Shown here one piece after another: positions 10,331 to 21,225 of a DNA stretch of 64,000 nt. Origin of the DNA: Zingiber officinale (taxonomy: Eukaryota; Streptophyta; Magnoliopsida; Zingiberales; Zingiberaceae). The position numbers and the translations under genes were made by a program. The stretch spans positions 82,235,659 through 82,299,658 of the forward strand of contig NC_055986.1 in the NCBI RefSeq assembly GCF_018446385.1, written 5' to 3'. Positions within the stretch are counted from its first letter, which is position 1; the number at the start of each line of letters is the position of its first letter. Below the pieces are notes generated by a model. That model saw only the letters and a list, made by a program, of their open reading frames with translations, was not told the origin of the DNA and did not search any database.

Positions 10331-11590
10331 GAGCGAGTGCATTTGAGTGAATCAAAATGCACCCGAGCAAGTCAAAAACTTTCAATATAGAATTAATAAT
10401 TTATTCACAATGACTCTTCCATCCACACTTTCCATTCACATTTTTCCAACACCTCTACAAGACCCTTCTTTTGGACTTGAAATTTTATTTTTTGTTAGTG
10501 TCACATTCTCCTTACTGCTGTGGTTGCTCAATTGATGTTAACCCACCATCAACTTTGTTTTTATTACTTCACCATTCCTCAAGACATGCCACATCATCCT
10601 TTTATGAAAAACAAAAAAAAAAAAATTGAGCACCAAAATTTGTTGCTTGATCGATGATGAATGAATGTTGGCTTTCCTTTTTAACAGGGCCAGAGCCTTT
10701 TTAGGGTTTTTGTAGATGCTATGGCTCATTCAATCCTTTCCAAACAAGTTGTTATCGTCACTTGTTGCCATTTTCTAACACCAAACTGCGCTTAGGTAGC
10801 TCGGGCATGAGCCAATCAAATTTATTTTTCAAAATAAATTAATAATAATTAAAAATACTAAAAATATTAGTCCAACTATGGCTCGGGGCCGCTACTAAAA
10901 GAAAATTTAATATAATTTTTTATGATTCTTTTTATTAATATTATTTATCATTATCTATTTTTATATATATAATTCAGATGTATAAATTTTACTAAATTAA
11001 TTTTGAAAATATATTATGTAATTTTTTGTTTTTTTAAGTTCATCATTCCATTGAAAATAAATCCATTCAAATTTTAGATAGTTGATTAGTCATTTAAAAG
11101 ACTTAATTGTTGCATCGTAGTTTGGTACATTATTATTTTATTTTATTTTTTATAATCTAGATATATGATAACTAGTATTGTTATATATTATTTTGACTAT
11201 TATATTTAATATTTTTATATTTTCATATGTTTAATTTGGTATTTATATAAGTTCTAAGGGTAGAAATCTATTTTGGATTTAATAATATTTTTTTTAATTT
11301 TAATATTATTTTATGATTTTATAGAGAATTAAAAAAGAATCATGGATTATCGAGATCAAGATCAAGATCAATATTAATCGTCAATCCAATCCAGATCTAA
11401 AAAAAGATTATTCTTCATTAGAACCTAAGTTATCCAATCCTCCATTTAAATTTAAAGTAATATGAACCATTGGATAAAAATAAGAAGGCAGCCTTATCTA
11501 ATTAAATTTGCACCATTCATCTCTTCATCATCAAGATTAAATTCCTCGTAAAGATCCGACGATCAGAATTTAGATCCCTCTTCCTTACTA
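10331..11590. other. AT-rich intergenic sequence
   Basis: No coding, RNA or clear transposon structure seen. A segment near 11015-11120 (TTCATCATTCCATTG, GTTGCATCGTAG) loosely resembles parts of 13500-13625 and 22500-22580, suggesting an old dispersed repeat. Confidence 0.5.
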
Positions 11591-12296
11591 AAATGAAAAG
11601 GCAATCCCATCCACGCACTCACGCCCACGCTACTCTGCTCTCCATCGCACACCACGGAGGCCGGCGGCGCCGCCACCACTTTCCTCATGTCGCCGGCAGG
11701 CCAGCCATCTCATTCCCTCATTCACTCCTCCGTCTTCTCACTTCTCCTCTCAAGCCGCCATCTCTTGGACGCCAACGGCCCATGACAACGCAGATCTGAT
11801 CCACGCCCCTCCTCATCCACGCAGCCCTCTTCTTCTCCATCCAGCACCACCGAAGACCCACTCCTCTTCGGGTTAGAAGAGGAGAGGTTCCGTCCACCTC
11901 CCAGCCACGCCGCCAGCCCCTTCTTCGGGTTAGAAGAAGGGATCCATTTGACCATCTTCTCCAGCAGCATCTCCGGCCATCCATAGAGATCTTCCCTTCG
12001 GGTTAGTAGGGAAGCACTCGCACCGGAGACTTCTTCCAAGAGATCCGGTCATAATTCTTCTCTGTTCAGCCCTTCAAGATTCCGGACAGCTCTCCATCCG
12101 AAGCCTCTTCATGTGTTCATCCTTGTGTTGATTGTTTTACAACAATGCTAGCATTGTTTGCTCTTTCGTTGATGGTTGATTGTTTACTTGAGTTATTGGA
12201 TTGGTTGTAATTGGATTCAAGTTTCCAATTATTAGGATTTTATATATTTCGTTTTGAATTGAATCATACATGCAACTTGTTTATTGAAATGGTATC
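11591..12296. other. GC-rich island, probable transcript leader or LTR fragment
   Basis: Bases 11593-12110 are C/T-rich and GC-rich, with three CTTCGGGTTAG..AAG direct repeats (about 11866, 11930 and 11995), in the middle of AT-rich DNA. Several overlapping frames of 60-105 codons exist on both strands but show no family motif. The shift to T/G-rich sequence after 12110 resembles the leader of a plant gene or LTR transcript. Function unknown. Confidence 0.35.
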
Positions 12297-12505
12297 CCCA
12301 TGAGACGGTCTAGTAGCTAGCGTATAAGATGCTGTCATCATAAAATTTAGGGTTCGAATCTCAATATAATTAAGGTAAATGTCTCTCTTATGTGTCAGTC
12401 ACTATTCCATAGACTAGTAGCTATCTATGATTTATTTTTTCTGTATTGATCCTGGGATGGATTGACGGTAACACTAGGGACGAGTGTAGTCACATTTTAC
12501 CATCG
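12297..12505 (+). mobile_element. tRNA-derived SINE
   Basis: An A-box-like TAGTAGCTAGCG at 12311-12322 and a near-consensus B box GGTTCGAATC at 12351-12360 have the spacing of an RNA polymerase III promoter. They are followed by a body with CTATTCC..GACTAGTAGC and a GGGATGGATTGACGG segment. This is the layout of plant tRNA-derived SINEs. End and target duplication were not resolved. Confidence 0.65.
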
Positions 12506-13628
12506 TGTTTACTGAAATGTTTTGTATAATTTAGTTGGTAATTCTTTTAGTTAGTTGTTTGTATTGCTTTGTTAACATTGAGTTCATTATGTTTGTGCTC
12601 TTTCTTTGAATGTAATTAGGTTATGTTAGATTAGGTTTCTTTAATGTTCTAAATTTCGTTCCATGTCTTAGTTTCGTTATTCCATGTCTTAGTTTCGTTA
12701 ATACTTTACTTCATGTTGACTTTTATTTTGTACAATTATAGTTAGATTAGACTTAACTCTCATTATTGTATTGTCTTTCATTAATTATGATTAGATTTCA
12801 TTACATATATTTTAAAACTCAATCCCCCGCCCCAATCCCCCCCCTTCGATTCATATTAAAAACTTGCGTTTAGTTCGGAGTTATTCTTGATAATCTTGAT
12901 AAAAATAAAAATGAAAAAAGAAATAAAAATTAAAAATTAAAAAACTTAAAAAATATTTTAAAATACATAAAAATAAAAAAAACGTGAAATATATATATAT
13001 AAAGAAAAAACATAGAGTTTAAATATAATAATAATAATAATGTATGGTTGATTTTGTAACTAAGGATAATATAGTAAAATATTAAATTAGGTTATTCATT
13101 AAAATCTTCAAATAAATAAATTTTTGTTTCATTATTTAAGTTGAACCAAACAATATTTGGTTATGTTTTGTTGCCCATAACATTAGTTATGTGATTATCT
13201 GATAATCACATAACCAAGATTATATATGATAATTTAAACTAAACACACCCTAAATAATACATATGATCCTATATTTATCACTTACTATTACATAGGAAAC
13301 AATCTAAATCATCCCTATACTAGAGTAACGTAGAGAGATTCGATAATTTTAATTGTAATTTAATGCATCCATAGTACAACATATGGAGAGCTTATCAATA
13401 TTGAGCTTTTTCAAATCAACTAATATTGTAGATAATTAATATAGTCCTATAAAAAAAAATTATCAGCACTAAGATAAGTTAGAAAACACTCGTAAAGCTC
13501 CATCCAAATGGCATCATTTTTTAAAATTGTCATCCCATTAAAACAAAATCCCTATCGTGCATACAGTAAAAATTTGATTTTAAAATGTCCGATTAGTTAC
13601 TTAAAAGTCTAACCGTTGCACTAAGGCC
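12506..13628. other. AT-rich intergenic sequence
   Basis: Contains a near-duplicate TTCCATGTCTTAGTTTCGTT pair at about 12659-12700, A-rich low-complexity sequence at 12895-13045 and a GATTATCTGATAATC inverted repeat near 13193. No gene or bounded element seen. Confidence 0.5.
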
Positions 13629-13861
13629 AGATAAGTGAACATGCGGAAAAGATACGTTGGGCGCCGACCGGCATCCGGCGTATTTTAGATTTTTTTTATC
13701 TTTTATTTTGAATTTTCGGTTATATTAATCCGGCTTTAATTTTAGGATTTAGGAATAAGATTATATAATTAAATATAAAAAAATTGAAATAAATTTTTTT
13801 TAATGTTTACGGGGCAGTGGGTTGTAAGAAGTGCGGCGTATTAAATCCCAGTAAACATGAA
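13629..13861 (+). repeat. Left terminal inverted repeat of the foldback element
   Basis: Pairs with 17082-17331 on the opposite strand. The first 60 bp are best conserved; the middle has diverged and differs by small indels. Confidence 0.8.
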
Positions 13862-14029
13862 TTGCTTTTTTCTATTTGATAATTCTTCAAACGATAAATT
13901 AGAGAAAAATCTCCAATCACAATATTAATTTTGCATATAATTCTTATTTTAAAAAAACTTTGTTTCCACTCTCTACATATAAAATATTACTTGTTTCAAC
14001 TCCCTAATGCAAATATTGATACCTAAATT

Positions 14030-14460
14030 ATCCCTCAGATTTTTTAAGTACAAAAAATCCAAAAACGAGTATAATTCTTCTTAAAGTCAGTACTTTATAT
14101 TAAAAATCGAGTATATTTTCTATTAAAATTGCCCCTCTTATTTTTTAGGTATAAAAAGTCTTAAAATAAGTATAATTCTTGTTAAATTCAGTACTTTACA
14201 CTATAATCTAGTATTCTATAATAGGATCTAGTATATTTTTTATCGAAATTAATCCTCATATTTTTCGGTACAATAGTCTAAAAATGAATATAATTCCTAT
14301 TAAATTCAGCACATTAAATTAAAATTGAATATATTTTGGGGTGAAAAAAAGAAGCGTACTCAATTTGATAGAAAATATACTAAATTCTAATTTAATATAC
14401 TGAATTTAAGAGGATTTATACTGATTTTTGGACTTTTTGTACCTAAAAATATCATGAACA
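14030..14460 (+). repeat. Tandem and inverted array inside the foldback element
   Basis: About three diverged direct copies of a 105-120 bp unit carry AAAAAGTCTTAAAATAAGTA, TTAAATTCAGTACTTTA and TCTAGTATATTTT segments. A partly inverted copy follows at about 14355-14455 (GAAAATATACTAAATTC, ATACTGAATTTAAGAGG). This is common in subterminal regions of non-autonomous DNA elements. Confidence 0.7.
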
Positions 14461-14865
14461 ATTAGGTAAATATATTTGACTGGAGAATGAAAACAAAGAT
14501 GATCATAAATGAAAATTATATGTAAAAATTTATTTATCAATAGGGACTACATGCAAATTTTCCCTTCTTCGAACGTGATGAATGTTACAGGTAACGGAAA
14601 TAAAACAATTTATAAAAAAAGCCAGGTTTAATTCGTTGGTTCAATTTGATCGGTTTCCTTTTTATTGATGGTTTCCACATTGACTTGCATTTTTTTATTT
14701 TTTTTATTTTTGCTTAAGCTTCTACGTTGAATCAAATATTAAAATTTAGGGGTATTTGATTTAAGAGAATAAGAATGGAAAATGAAAATAGTAATTATTG
14801 ATTGTCATTATTGATGTTTGAATTATAGAAATAGAAATATAAATAAGGGAATGAATCCTTATAAT

Positions 14866-15329
14866 CAGGGGCGGATTCAGGATTTTAAATTTGGGAGACT
14901 GTATATTAAATGACAAGGCCGAATATTAAATAACAAAAATAATTATTAAACATATTATATTATAATAATCTCTTCAAATTTCCATAAATATTATATATTT
15001 AGTTAAATATATTATATTATAATGATCTTTCCAAATTTACTATATATTTAGTTAGAATGCAAAATATAAAAGAAAAAATATATATTTAATTAAAATGTGA
15101 AATATAAAGTAGAAAAAAAATTAAAATTCAATTCAACAAGGATTCAAATTTGATAAGCATGTTTAAAGGAAACATAATCTTACCATTAGACCAACTATAT
15201 ACAACTAAATCTAATGGGGCCAAATAATATATATATTTATAAAATAGAAAAATTCTATATAAAAATAATATTATTTAAAAATTTTGGTGGGATCGTGGCT
15301 CCCTCGGCCCTAACGTAAATCCACCCCTA
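14866..15329. mobile_element. hAT-type MITE with 8-bp target duplication
   Basis: The 464-bp element begins CAGGGGCGGATT and ends with the complement of TAGGGGTGGATT. Both sides carry the identical 8-bp duplication CTTATAAT (14858-14865 and 15330-15337). The 8-bp size and the CAGGGGCGG end are characteristic of plant hAT elements. The interior is AT-rich and non-coding, so it depended on a transposase made elsewhere. Confidence 0.9.
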
Positions 15330-15489
15330 CTTATAATTGGATAATGATTCATTCCCATGTCTCCCCCCATTAATAAGTCATTACTCTATTTTCAACAATA
15401 AAAATATTTCCTTATTCCAAAAATACCATTGACCCAAAACTAAATTTTCCCCTTAATATCAAATATCAAAATATATTTATTTAATTTTT

Positions 15490-17075
15490 CTTTCATATCA
15501 CTTTCTCTCTCCTTATTCTCTCTCATCATATTTTCTCTCTCATTTTATCACCCACTTTCTCTCTCCTTAATCTTTCTTATCACACTTTCTTTCCTCTTTT
15601 TTTTTCTCATTATACTTTTCTCTCTCCTTAATCTCTTCCATCACACTCTCTTCCTTTTTTTTTTTCTCATCAAACTTTTTCTCTCGTCATATTTTCTCTC
15701 TCCTCAATTTCTCACATCACACTCTTTTTTCTTTTTTTTTCTCATCATGTTTTCTATCTCATCACACTTTCTTTTTCCTTAATCTCTCCCATCACACTCT
15801 CTCCTTTTTTTTCTCAACACACTTTCTCTCTCATCAGGTTTTTTTCTCTCATCATACTTTATCTCTCCTTAATCTCTCCCATCACATTCACTTTCCTATT
15901 TTTTCTCATCATACTTTCTCTCTCATTATACTTTTTTCTCTCTTGAATCTCTCTCATCACACTATCTCTCCTCATTTTTATTATTACACTTTCTTTCTCT
16001 TCATCCTTTCTCATCATATTTTCTCACTCATCATATTTTCTCTGTCATCTTCTATCATCATGCACTCTCGCATTACACTCTCTTTCCTCATTTTCTCTCA
16101 TCGCACTTTCTCTCTCTTCATTCTTTTTTCCATCACACTTTCTCTCTTATTATACTTTATCTTTTTTATCATTCTCTCTCATCATTTTTTTCTCACATCT
16201 AGTTTTTTCTCTTATTTTCCTTTAAGGGTAAAAAAGGAAATTTTGATTTATTCCGATAGAAAATATTCAACTAACCAAACATTATTTTTAAGAGAGATAT
16301 CTATGCTCATATTCATTCCCATTCTACAATACTATGATTCTCATTCTGATTCATATTCCAAGGAAAGAACCAAACACCGGGAATGGATTCATTCCCTAAC
16401 CTTGTGTTTGGTTGATAGGAATGGAATCAAGATTTTAGAATGTAACCCAAAAACTTGGGTATGGATGAAACTCACTCTCTCCCTTGGGTTTTGTTGGAAT
16501 GAGAATGATAATTAAATTTTGGATGAAAATACCCTTAGTATATTTGTTCAATTTTTCTTTCACTTCACTCTCTCCCCTAATTATCTCTCATCATACTTTC
16601 TCTCTTCTCATTCTATCATCACACTTTATTCTCAACATATTTTCTCTTTCCTCGTTTTCTCTCATCACACATTCTATACCATTTTCTCTCTATATTCTCT
16701 CCCATCACACTCTCTCATTTTATCTCTTCATTCTCTCTTATTTTTTTATCATACTTTCTCTCTCCTCATTCTATCATCACACTTTCTCTCTCAACATATT
16801 TTCTCGCTCTCATTCTCTCTCATCACACATTTTATACTATTTTCTCTCTGTATTCTCTCTCATCATACTCTCTCTTCATTTTCTCATCATACTTTCTCTC
16901 TCCAATATCTCTTTTCCTAATCTCTCTCCACATTTTCTCTCATCATACTTTATTTCTCTTTATTCTCTTCTATCATACTCTCTTCTCATTGTTTTTTCAT
17001 CACATTATCCTCTATTTTTTTCCATCATATATTCTTTCTCATCATACATTCTTTCTCATCATACATTCTCTCTCC
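15490..17075 (+). repeat. 1.6 kb pyrimidine-rich tract built on TCTCTC..CATCACACTTT words
   Basis: The plus strand is overwhelmingly C and T, with short words such as CTTTCTCTCTC and CATCACACTT recurring irregularly. A more normal 300-bp stretch (about 16220-16540) splits it. Open frames of 190, 203 and 133 codons exist only because pyrimidine tracts lack stop codons; they read as runs of Ser, Phe, Leu and His. Confidence 0.9.
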
Positions 17076-17081
17076 TCAACG

Positions 17082-17331
17082 TTCATGTTTACTGAGATTT
17101 GATAATCCACACTTCTTACAAACCACTGCTCCGTGAATATTTAATTTTTTTTATTTCAATTTTTTATATATTTAATAGCATAATCTGATACTTGAATACT
17201 AAAATTAAAACCGGATTAACATAACTGAAAGCTCAAAATAAAAAATAAACATAAAAAATAAAAAACAAATCTAAAGATACGCCGGATGCCAGTCGGCGCC
17301 CAGCGCATCTATTCCGCATGTGCACTTATCT
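17082..17331 (-). repeat. Right terminal inverted repeat of the foldback element
   Basis: Inverted partner of 13629-13861, ending CACTTATCT. It is about 17 bp longer than the left copy because of small insertions. Confidence 0.8.
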
Positions 17332-18546
17332 AACTTTTAAAGTTTGTAGAAGGTATATTTATTTTTTATTTTATTCCTTTCATCAATTATTACGGTATTA
17401 TATTTAAATAATTTCATGTATTGAATTTTAAAAAATAACATAAGTAATATTGTATTTTAAAAATTAATATAGTTTTAGTTTCAAAAATGCTGTATAATGA
17501 TGTTGAATTTTAAAAAATCAATACCACTTTTATACTATATAGTGGTACTTGATTTTTAAAATGTTGCAATGATGGAATTTTTTAAAATTTTATTATAGTA
17601 AAAAATAATTATATTTATTCCATACGTGTCTTGCAACATGCTTTTAGATTATATAAAAAAATAAATTATAAAATTAATTTATTAATGATTATCAAATAAT
17701 TAAAAAAAAATTATTTGAACGCACAATTATAATAATTAATGATTTAGAAAAATTAAAAAAATACGTCTTTTGAATCTAATAATTAAATATGATTTAATTT
17801 TACAATTTTAAATGACTCTCATCAATTACTTAACAATAAATATACTCTCGTTTTTTTTTTTCATTTAGCATTATCTCCCTTCATTATACTGAGACCCACC
17901 CATGACCCACCCCCTGGATAAGTTGGAAACCATATTTTTCTCTTTAGGAAATACAATTAATTTATTTTAAAAATAAATTAAAAATGTGCGATCACTCGAA
18001 TGAGCCGCATGACAAGACGGCGGTTTCTTGGCCAACTCGCTCCCAGAATCCACTCCAGAAAGTATTTACAATCTTGCCATTCCAAAACAAACGTGGATCT
18101 CACATAAAGTCACCCAGTTTACACCACCCAATCGCTTTTGATGTGGTCGGTCATATTCTGAGTAAACAATTTTAAAATTAATTCACGATCTTGCTGCCAT
18201 TGGGAATCAAAACTGACATTTATACTGAAAACTGACCCAAAAGAGTACCCGTCGAAATTTTTGACGATGGAAAATTAGGGATGGAGGTCGACGGTTCAGA
18301 TGGTCTGTGTGATTTTGTGGGTTTCGAAGAGTGCGCCAAGGTGACGCCTTCCTCCCTATCGCTCCGATGCTCGACATAAAAGGGAGCTGCTTTGCCTCGA
18401 ACGAGAGGGGATGAGAGAGAGAGAGAGAGACGCGACCTCGAATCACTGCGTCTGCGAAGGGGAACAATCGCCTCCGTCACTGCAACCGAGTCGCCGGAGA
18501 TATCCCAAGAGTGAGTTGAGGAGGTGATAGGGGACGGAAGAGTGGG
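17332..18546. other. Intergenic region and presumed promoter and leader of the F-box/MYND gene
   Basis: AT-rich up to about 17980, then rising GC content. A (GA)n microsatellite at about 18412-18430 probably lies in the 5' leader, as is common in plant genes. No unambiguous TATA box could be placed. Minus-strand frames of 86-141 codons across 18207-18890 are shadows. Confidence 0.5.
18412..18430 (+). repeat. (GA)n microsatellite in the leader of the F-box/MYND gene
   Basis: About nine GA units, some 115 bp upstream of the start codon. GA-rich leaders are frequent in plants and can bind GAGA-type factors; that role is not shown here. Confidence 0.7.
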
Positions 18547-19756
18547 ATGGGGATCTCCGGAAGAGGAGCAGATTCAGGTCGGAAGAGGACGCGTACGGCG
18601 GAGAAGGGCGATTTGTTCGACGTCCTTCCCGACGAGCTCGTAGTGGCGGTCCTGTGCAAACTGAGCGCCTCCGCTGAGAGTCCCGCCAATCTGATCGCCG
18701 TCTTAGTAGTGTACCCGTTCTTCCTCGTCTTCTGCAATTTTCTTCTAATGATTTGTGGTTTTTGCTGAGGGGAATTGGGTTTGGTAGGTGTAAGAGATTC
18801 AATCGTCTGGGACTCGATCCCGTGGTTCTCTCGAGAGCATCGGCGGAATCGCTCGCCGTGAAAGCCAAGAGCTGGTCGGATTTCTCCCATAGATTCTTGA
18901 AACGCTGTGCCGATTCCGGAAACAGGGAAGCTTGTTACATCCTGGGCATGGTAGGGTTCTCTTTTCTCTGTTTGATTTAGATGGAACGATCATCATTTTT
19001 CTTCTTCTGCGCTTGTAGATCCGCTTCTACTGCTTGAGGAATCGGAGGAGTGGTCTCTCGCTTATGGCACAGGCAGCGATCCGGAACCACGCGCCAGCGC
19101 TCTTCTCGTTGGCGGTCATCCAGTTCAACGGAAGTGGGAAATCTAAGATCGACAAGAATCCCGAAGCCGGCGTGGCCCTCTGTGCCCGGGCTGCCTCCCT
19201 CGGTGACGTGGACGCGATGCGAGTTCTAGGCCATTGCCTCCAGGACGGCTACGGCGTGCGCCGCAACCTCGCCGAGGGCCGCCGCTTCCTCCTGCTGGCC
19301 AACGCACGTGAGTTCGCTACCTTCCTGCACTCCTCCTCCTCCTCCTCCTCCTCCCCGCTTCGGCGCCACACAAATCGTTGTGGCTCTCTTCTCAAAGATT
19401 TAGATTTATGGATGCGTTCCACGCCACCGCCGGAGCCGCACCCGGCGAGCCGCTTCATGGAGGAGTGGTTTGCGTCGAGGAGCGAAGTTTTGAAGAGGGA
19501 GGAGCTCAGTCTGTGCTTCAACAGCCGATGCGGCAGGCCGGAGACGCGGAGGCACGAGTTTTGGCTCTGCTCTGCGTGTAGCCTCGTCAAGTACTGCTCA
19601 AGGGCGTGCCAGGCCACGCACTGGAGGTCGTCTCACAAGGCCGAGTGCGAGCCTTTCGAGCAGTGGCTGAACGTCGCCGCCGCCGCCGCTGGCGGCGGTG
19701 AAGTCGAAGCCCCAGTGGAGGGTGATGCCGGCCGTGACGTGCCGATACTTGATTAG
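18547..19756 (+). CDS. F-box protein with Sel1-like repeats and C-terminal MYND zinc finger
   Basis: Three exons: 18547-18710, 18788-18950 and 19019-19756, joined by introns 18711-18787 and 18951-19018 with GT..AG borders in phases 2 and 0, giving 354 residues. Residues about 22-60 form an F-box (DLFDVLPDELVVAVLCKLSA..CKRFNRL). Residues about 100-190 carry Sel1-type helical repeats (ALCARAASLGDVDAMRVLGH, QDGYGV). Residues about 275-319 form a MYND finger with the Cys/His spacing kept (CGRPETRRHEF, CSACSLVKYCSRACQ). The layout and exon structure fit the Arabidopsis At1g67340/At5g50450 type of F-box protein. F-box proteins generally recruit substrates to SCF ubiquitin ligases; the substrate of this type is not known to me. 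A TCC-repeat Ser run (19328-19355) and an Ala/Gly run near the C terminus are low-complexity insertions. There are no internal stops or frameshifts, so it looks functional. Confidence 0.92.
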
Positions 19757-20295
19757 TGTTTGGTAGGCTTTTGGGCTTAATTGTGCGTTCTTTTACATTT
19801 TTGGATAAAAGAAAAAGTTTTTTTTGAAAAAAAAACATTTGTTGCTTCATCTCAGGAATAATCGCGATAGATGTAGTCGTGAGAGGCACGAGCAAACCAC
19901 GTGTTAGGAGGTAATTGTTGTTGACTTTCAAATAATCTTAGCATAAATTAAAAACAACTAATTTATTTTTTTAAAAAAAGATATCGTGCAAAGTTTAAAA
20001 GGCGTCCCATGGTGAACGAAAAGCCATTCTAAAAATAAAAAATAATTGTAAAAAGCATAAAAAAATTCATCAAATTTATTAATCATTTAATGATAATAAC
20101 TTCTCTAATAAAAGTTTATCTATGCTCCAATAATAAATAACGGATGCCTTAGGTATAGGTGAGTTGATTATCACATATTTATAGAATTGAGAGGTTAAAT
20201 TTCGATAAAGACTATGAGGAGTTATTTTCTTGGTTAGATTTGATTTTCTGAATTACTTTCCCTTAATAGGGTGGGGTAATCTTGGGAATCGCTGG

Positions 20296-20483
20296 GATGA
20301 TAAATTTTATTTTTTTATAGAATAATGAATAAGAGATGAATTAATAGTGCAATATAGCCCTGTAGCACGATTTTGTAGTTTTCAAGATATGATGAATTTT
20401 ATTTTTTTTATAGAATAATGAATAACAGATGAATTAATAGTGCAATATAGCCTTGTAGCACGATTTTATAGTTTTCAAGATAT
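20296..20483 (+). repeat. Tandem duplication, two copies of about 94 bp
   Basis: The unit runs from GATGA..ATTTTATTTTTT to TTTTCAAGATAT; copies are 20296-20390 and 20391-20483. They differ at only a handful of bases (for example AAGAGATG/AACAGATG and TAGCCCTG/TAGCCTTG), so the duplication is fairly recent. Confidence 0.85.
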
Positions 20484-20699
20484 TTAATGTTAAGTTTTAA
20501 TTTCAGTAAATTAATGAATGAATTTCTCTTAATAGATAGTTGACTTAAGAACACTAGACTAACTCTAAGAGCTTTTCAATTTAATCTCGTGGCCAATAAA
20601 TTTTTTTATAAGGTCTATCTTGTTATCTCCAAGATTAGTCGACGTAAGCAAAATATATAATGTCAGTTAAAAAATAAATAAATAATAAATAATTTTAAA

Positions 20700-20830
20700 C
20701 TTGCATCGTGTGATGTTAAGTGGCAATGCGGATATCCATGCAACAAGGGTTCAATTTTCACGCTGGACATTTCTAAATGCTTGCAATGTTCGAACTAATA
20801 GTGATGTTAGGCCATTGAACAATGGATATT
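20700..20830 (+). mobile_element. Possible tRNA-derived SINE fragment
   Basis: TGATGTTAAGTGGCAATG resembles an A box and GGGTTCAATTTTC a decayed B box about 40 bp downstream. No clear 3' end or target duplication. Confidence 0.35.
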
Positions 20831-21044
20831 TATACTTTTTGTATTTATTTTAGTGACGAGTGAAAAATTTTTATGTAGTTGAACGGTCTACTTTCATAAT
20901 TAATCATATCGTAAAAATTGAATACTTATATTACTAAAATAAATAAATAATAATAATATGGAGCTGAACGGTCTACTTGTATGGATGACCCTCGAGAAAT
21001 CTTCATGGTGGACCTAATTTAAAATATTTTAAATTTTTTAGCCC

Positions 21045-21225
21045 ACAGAGGCATAATGCTGTGGTAAAGTGGCGAAGCTCTTTCTTTGCAACGAAAATTC
21101 GAATCTCACACGGGTATTTTCAAACGTCCATGGAATTTAAAGCACTTGTGAAGTTGGGGTCTCTCTATGGCCCACCTATACTTTCTGAATTTACATGGTG
21201 ACCATTTTGGCGGGTCAGGCCATCT
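21045..21225 (+). mobile_element. tRNA-derived SINE-like element
   Basis: TGGTAAAGTGGCG (A-box-like, 21062-21074) and AATTCGAATCT (B-box-like, 21097-21107) sit at pol III spacing and are followed by GTTGGGGTCTCTCTATGGCC. The sequence differs from the SINE at 12297, so it is a second family or an old copy. Confidence 0.5.

Larger units (their letters stand above)
13629..17331. mobile_element. Foldback / Mutator-like element with 230-250 bp terminal inverted repeats
   Basis: The left end (13629-13861) and right end (17082-17331) are inverted copies: AGATAAGTG..ACATGCGG and the GGGCGCCGACYGGCATCCGG core on the left match the reverse complement on the right, and the similarity runs to GTAAACATGAA. 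The 3.2 kb interior encodes nothing recognisable. It holds a 110-bp tandem array (14030-14460), a hAT MITE (14866-15329) and a long pyrimidine tract. Long inverted ends with a non-coding interior suit a non-autonomous Mutator-like or foldback element. The bases next to the ends (ACTAAGGCC, AACTTTTAA) are not duplicates, so a clean single insertion is not proven. Confidence 0.7.

Noticed and set aside
11593..12039. Possible protein gene in the GC-rich island
   Set aside because: Frames on both strands are short, overlap each other and show no motif; base composition alone keeps them open.
15943..17095. Open frames of 190, 203 and 133 codons on the plus strand
   Set aside because: They lie in a pyrimidine tract without stop codons and translate into Ser/Phe/Leu/His runs. 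No start context, domain or third-base pattern supports a gene.
18207..18890. Minus-strand frames of 86-141 codons over the F-box/MYND gene
   Set aside because: They are antisense shadows of the leader and first exons; the plus-strand gene has domains and splice sites.
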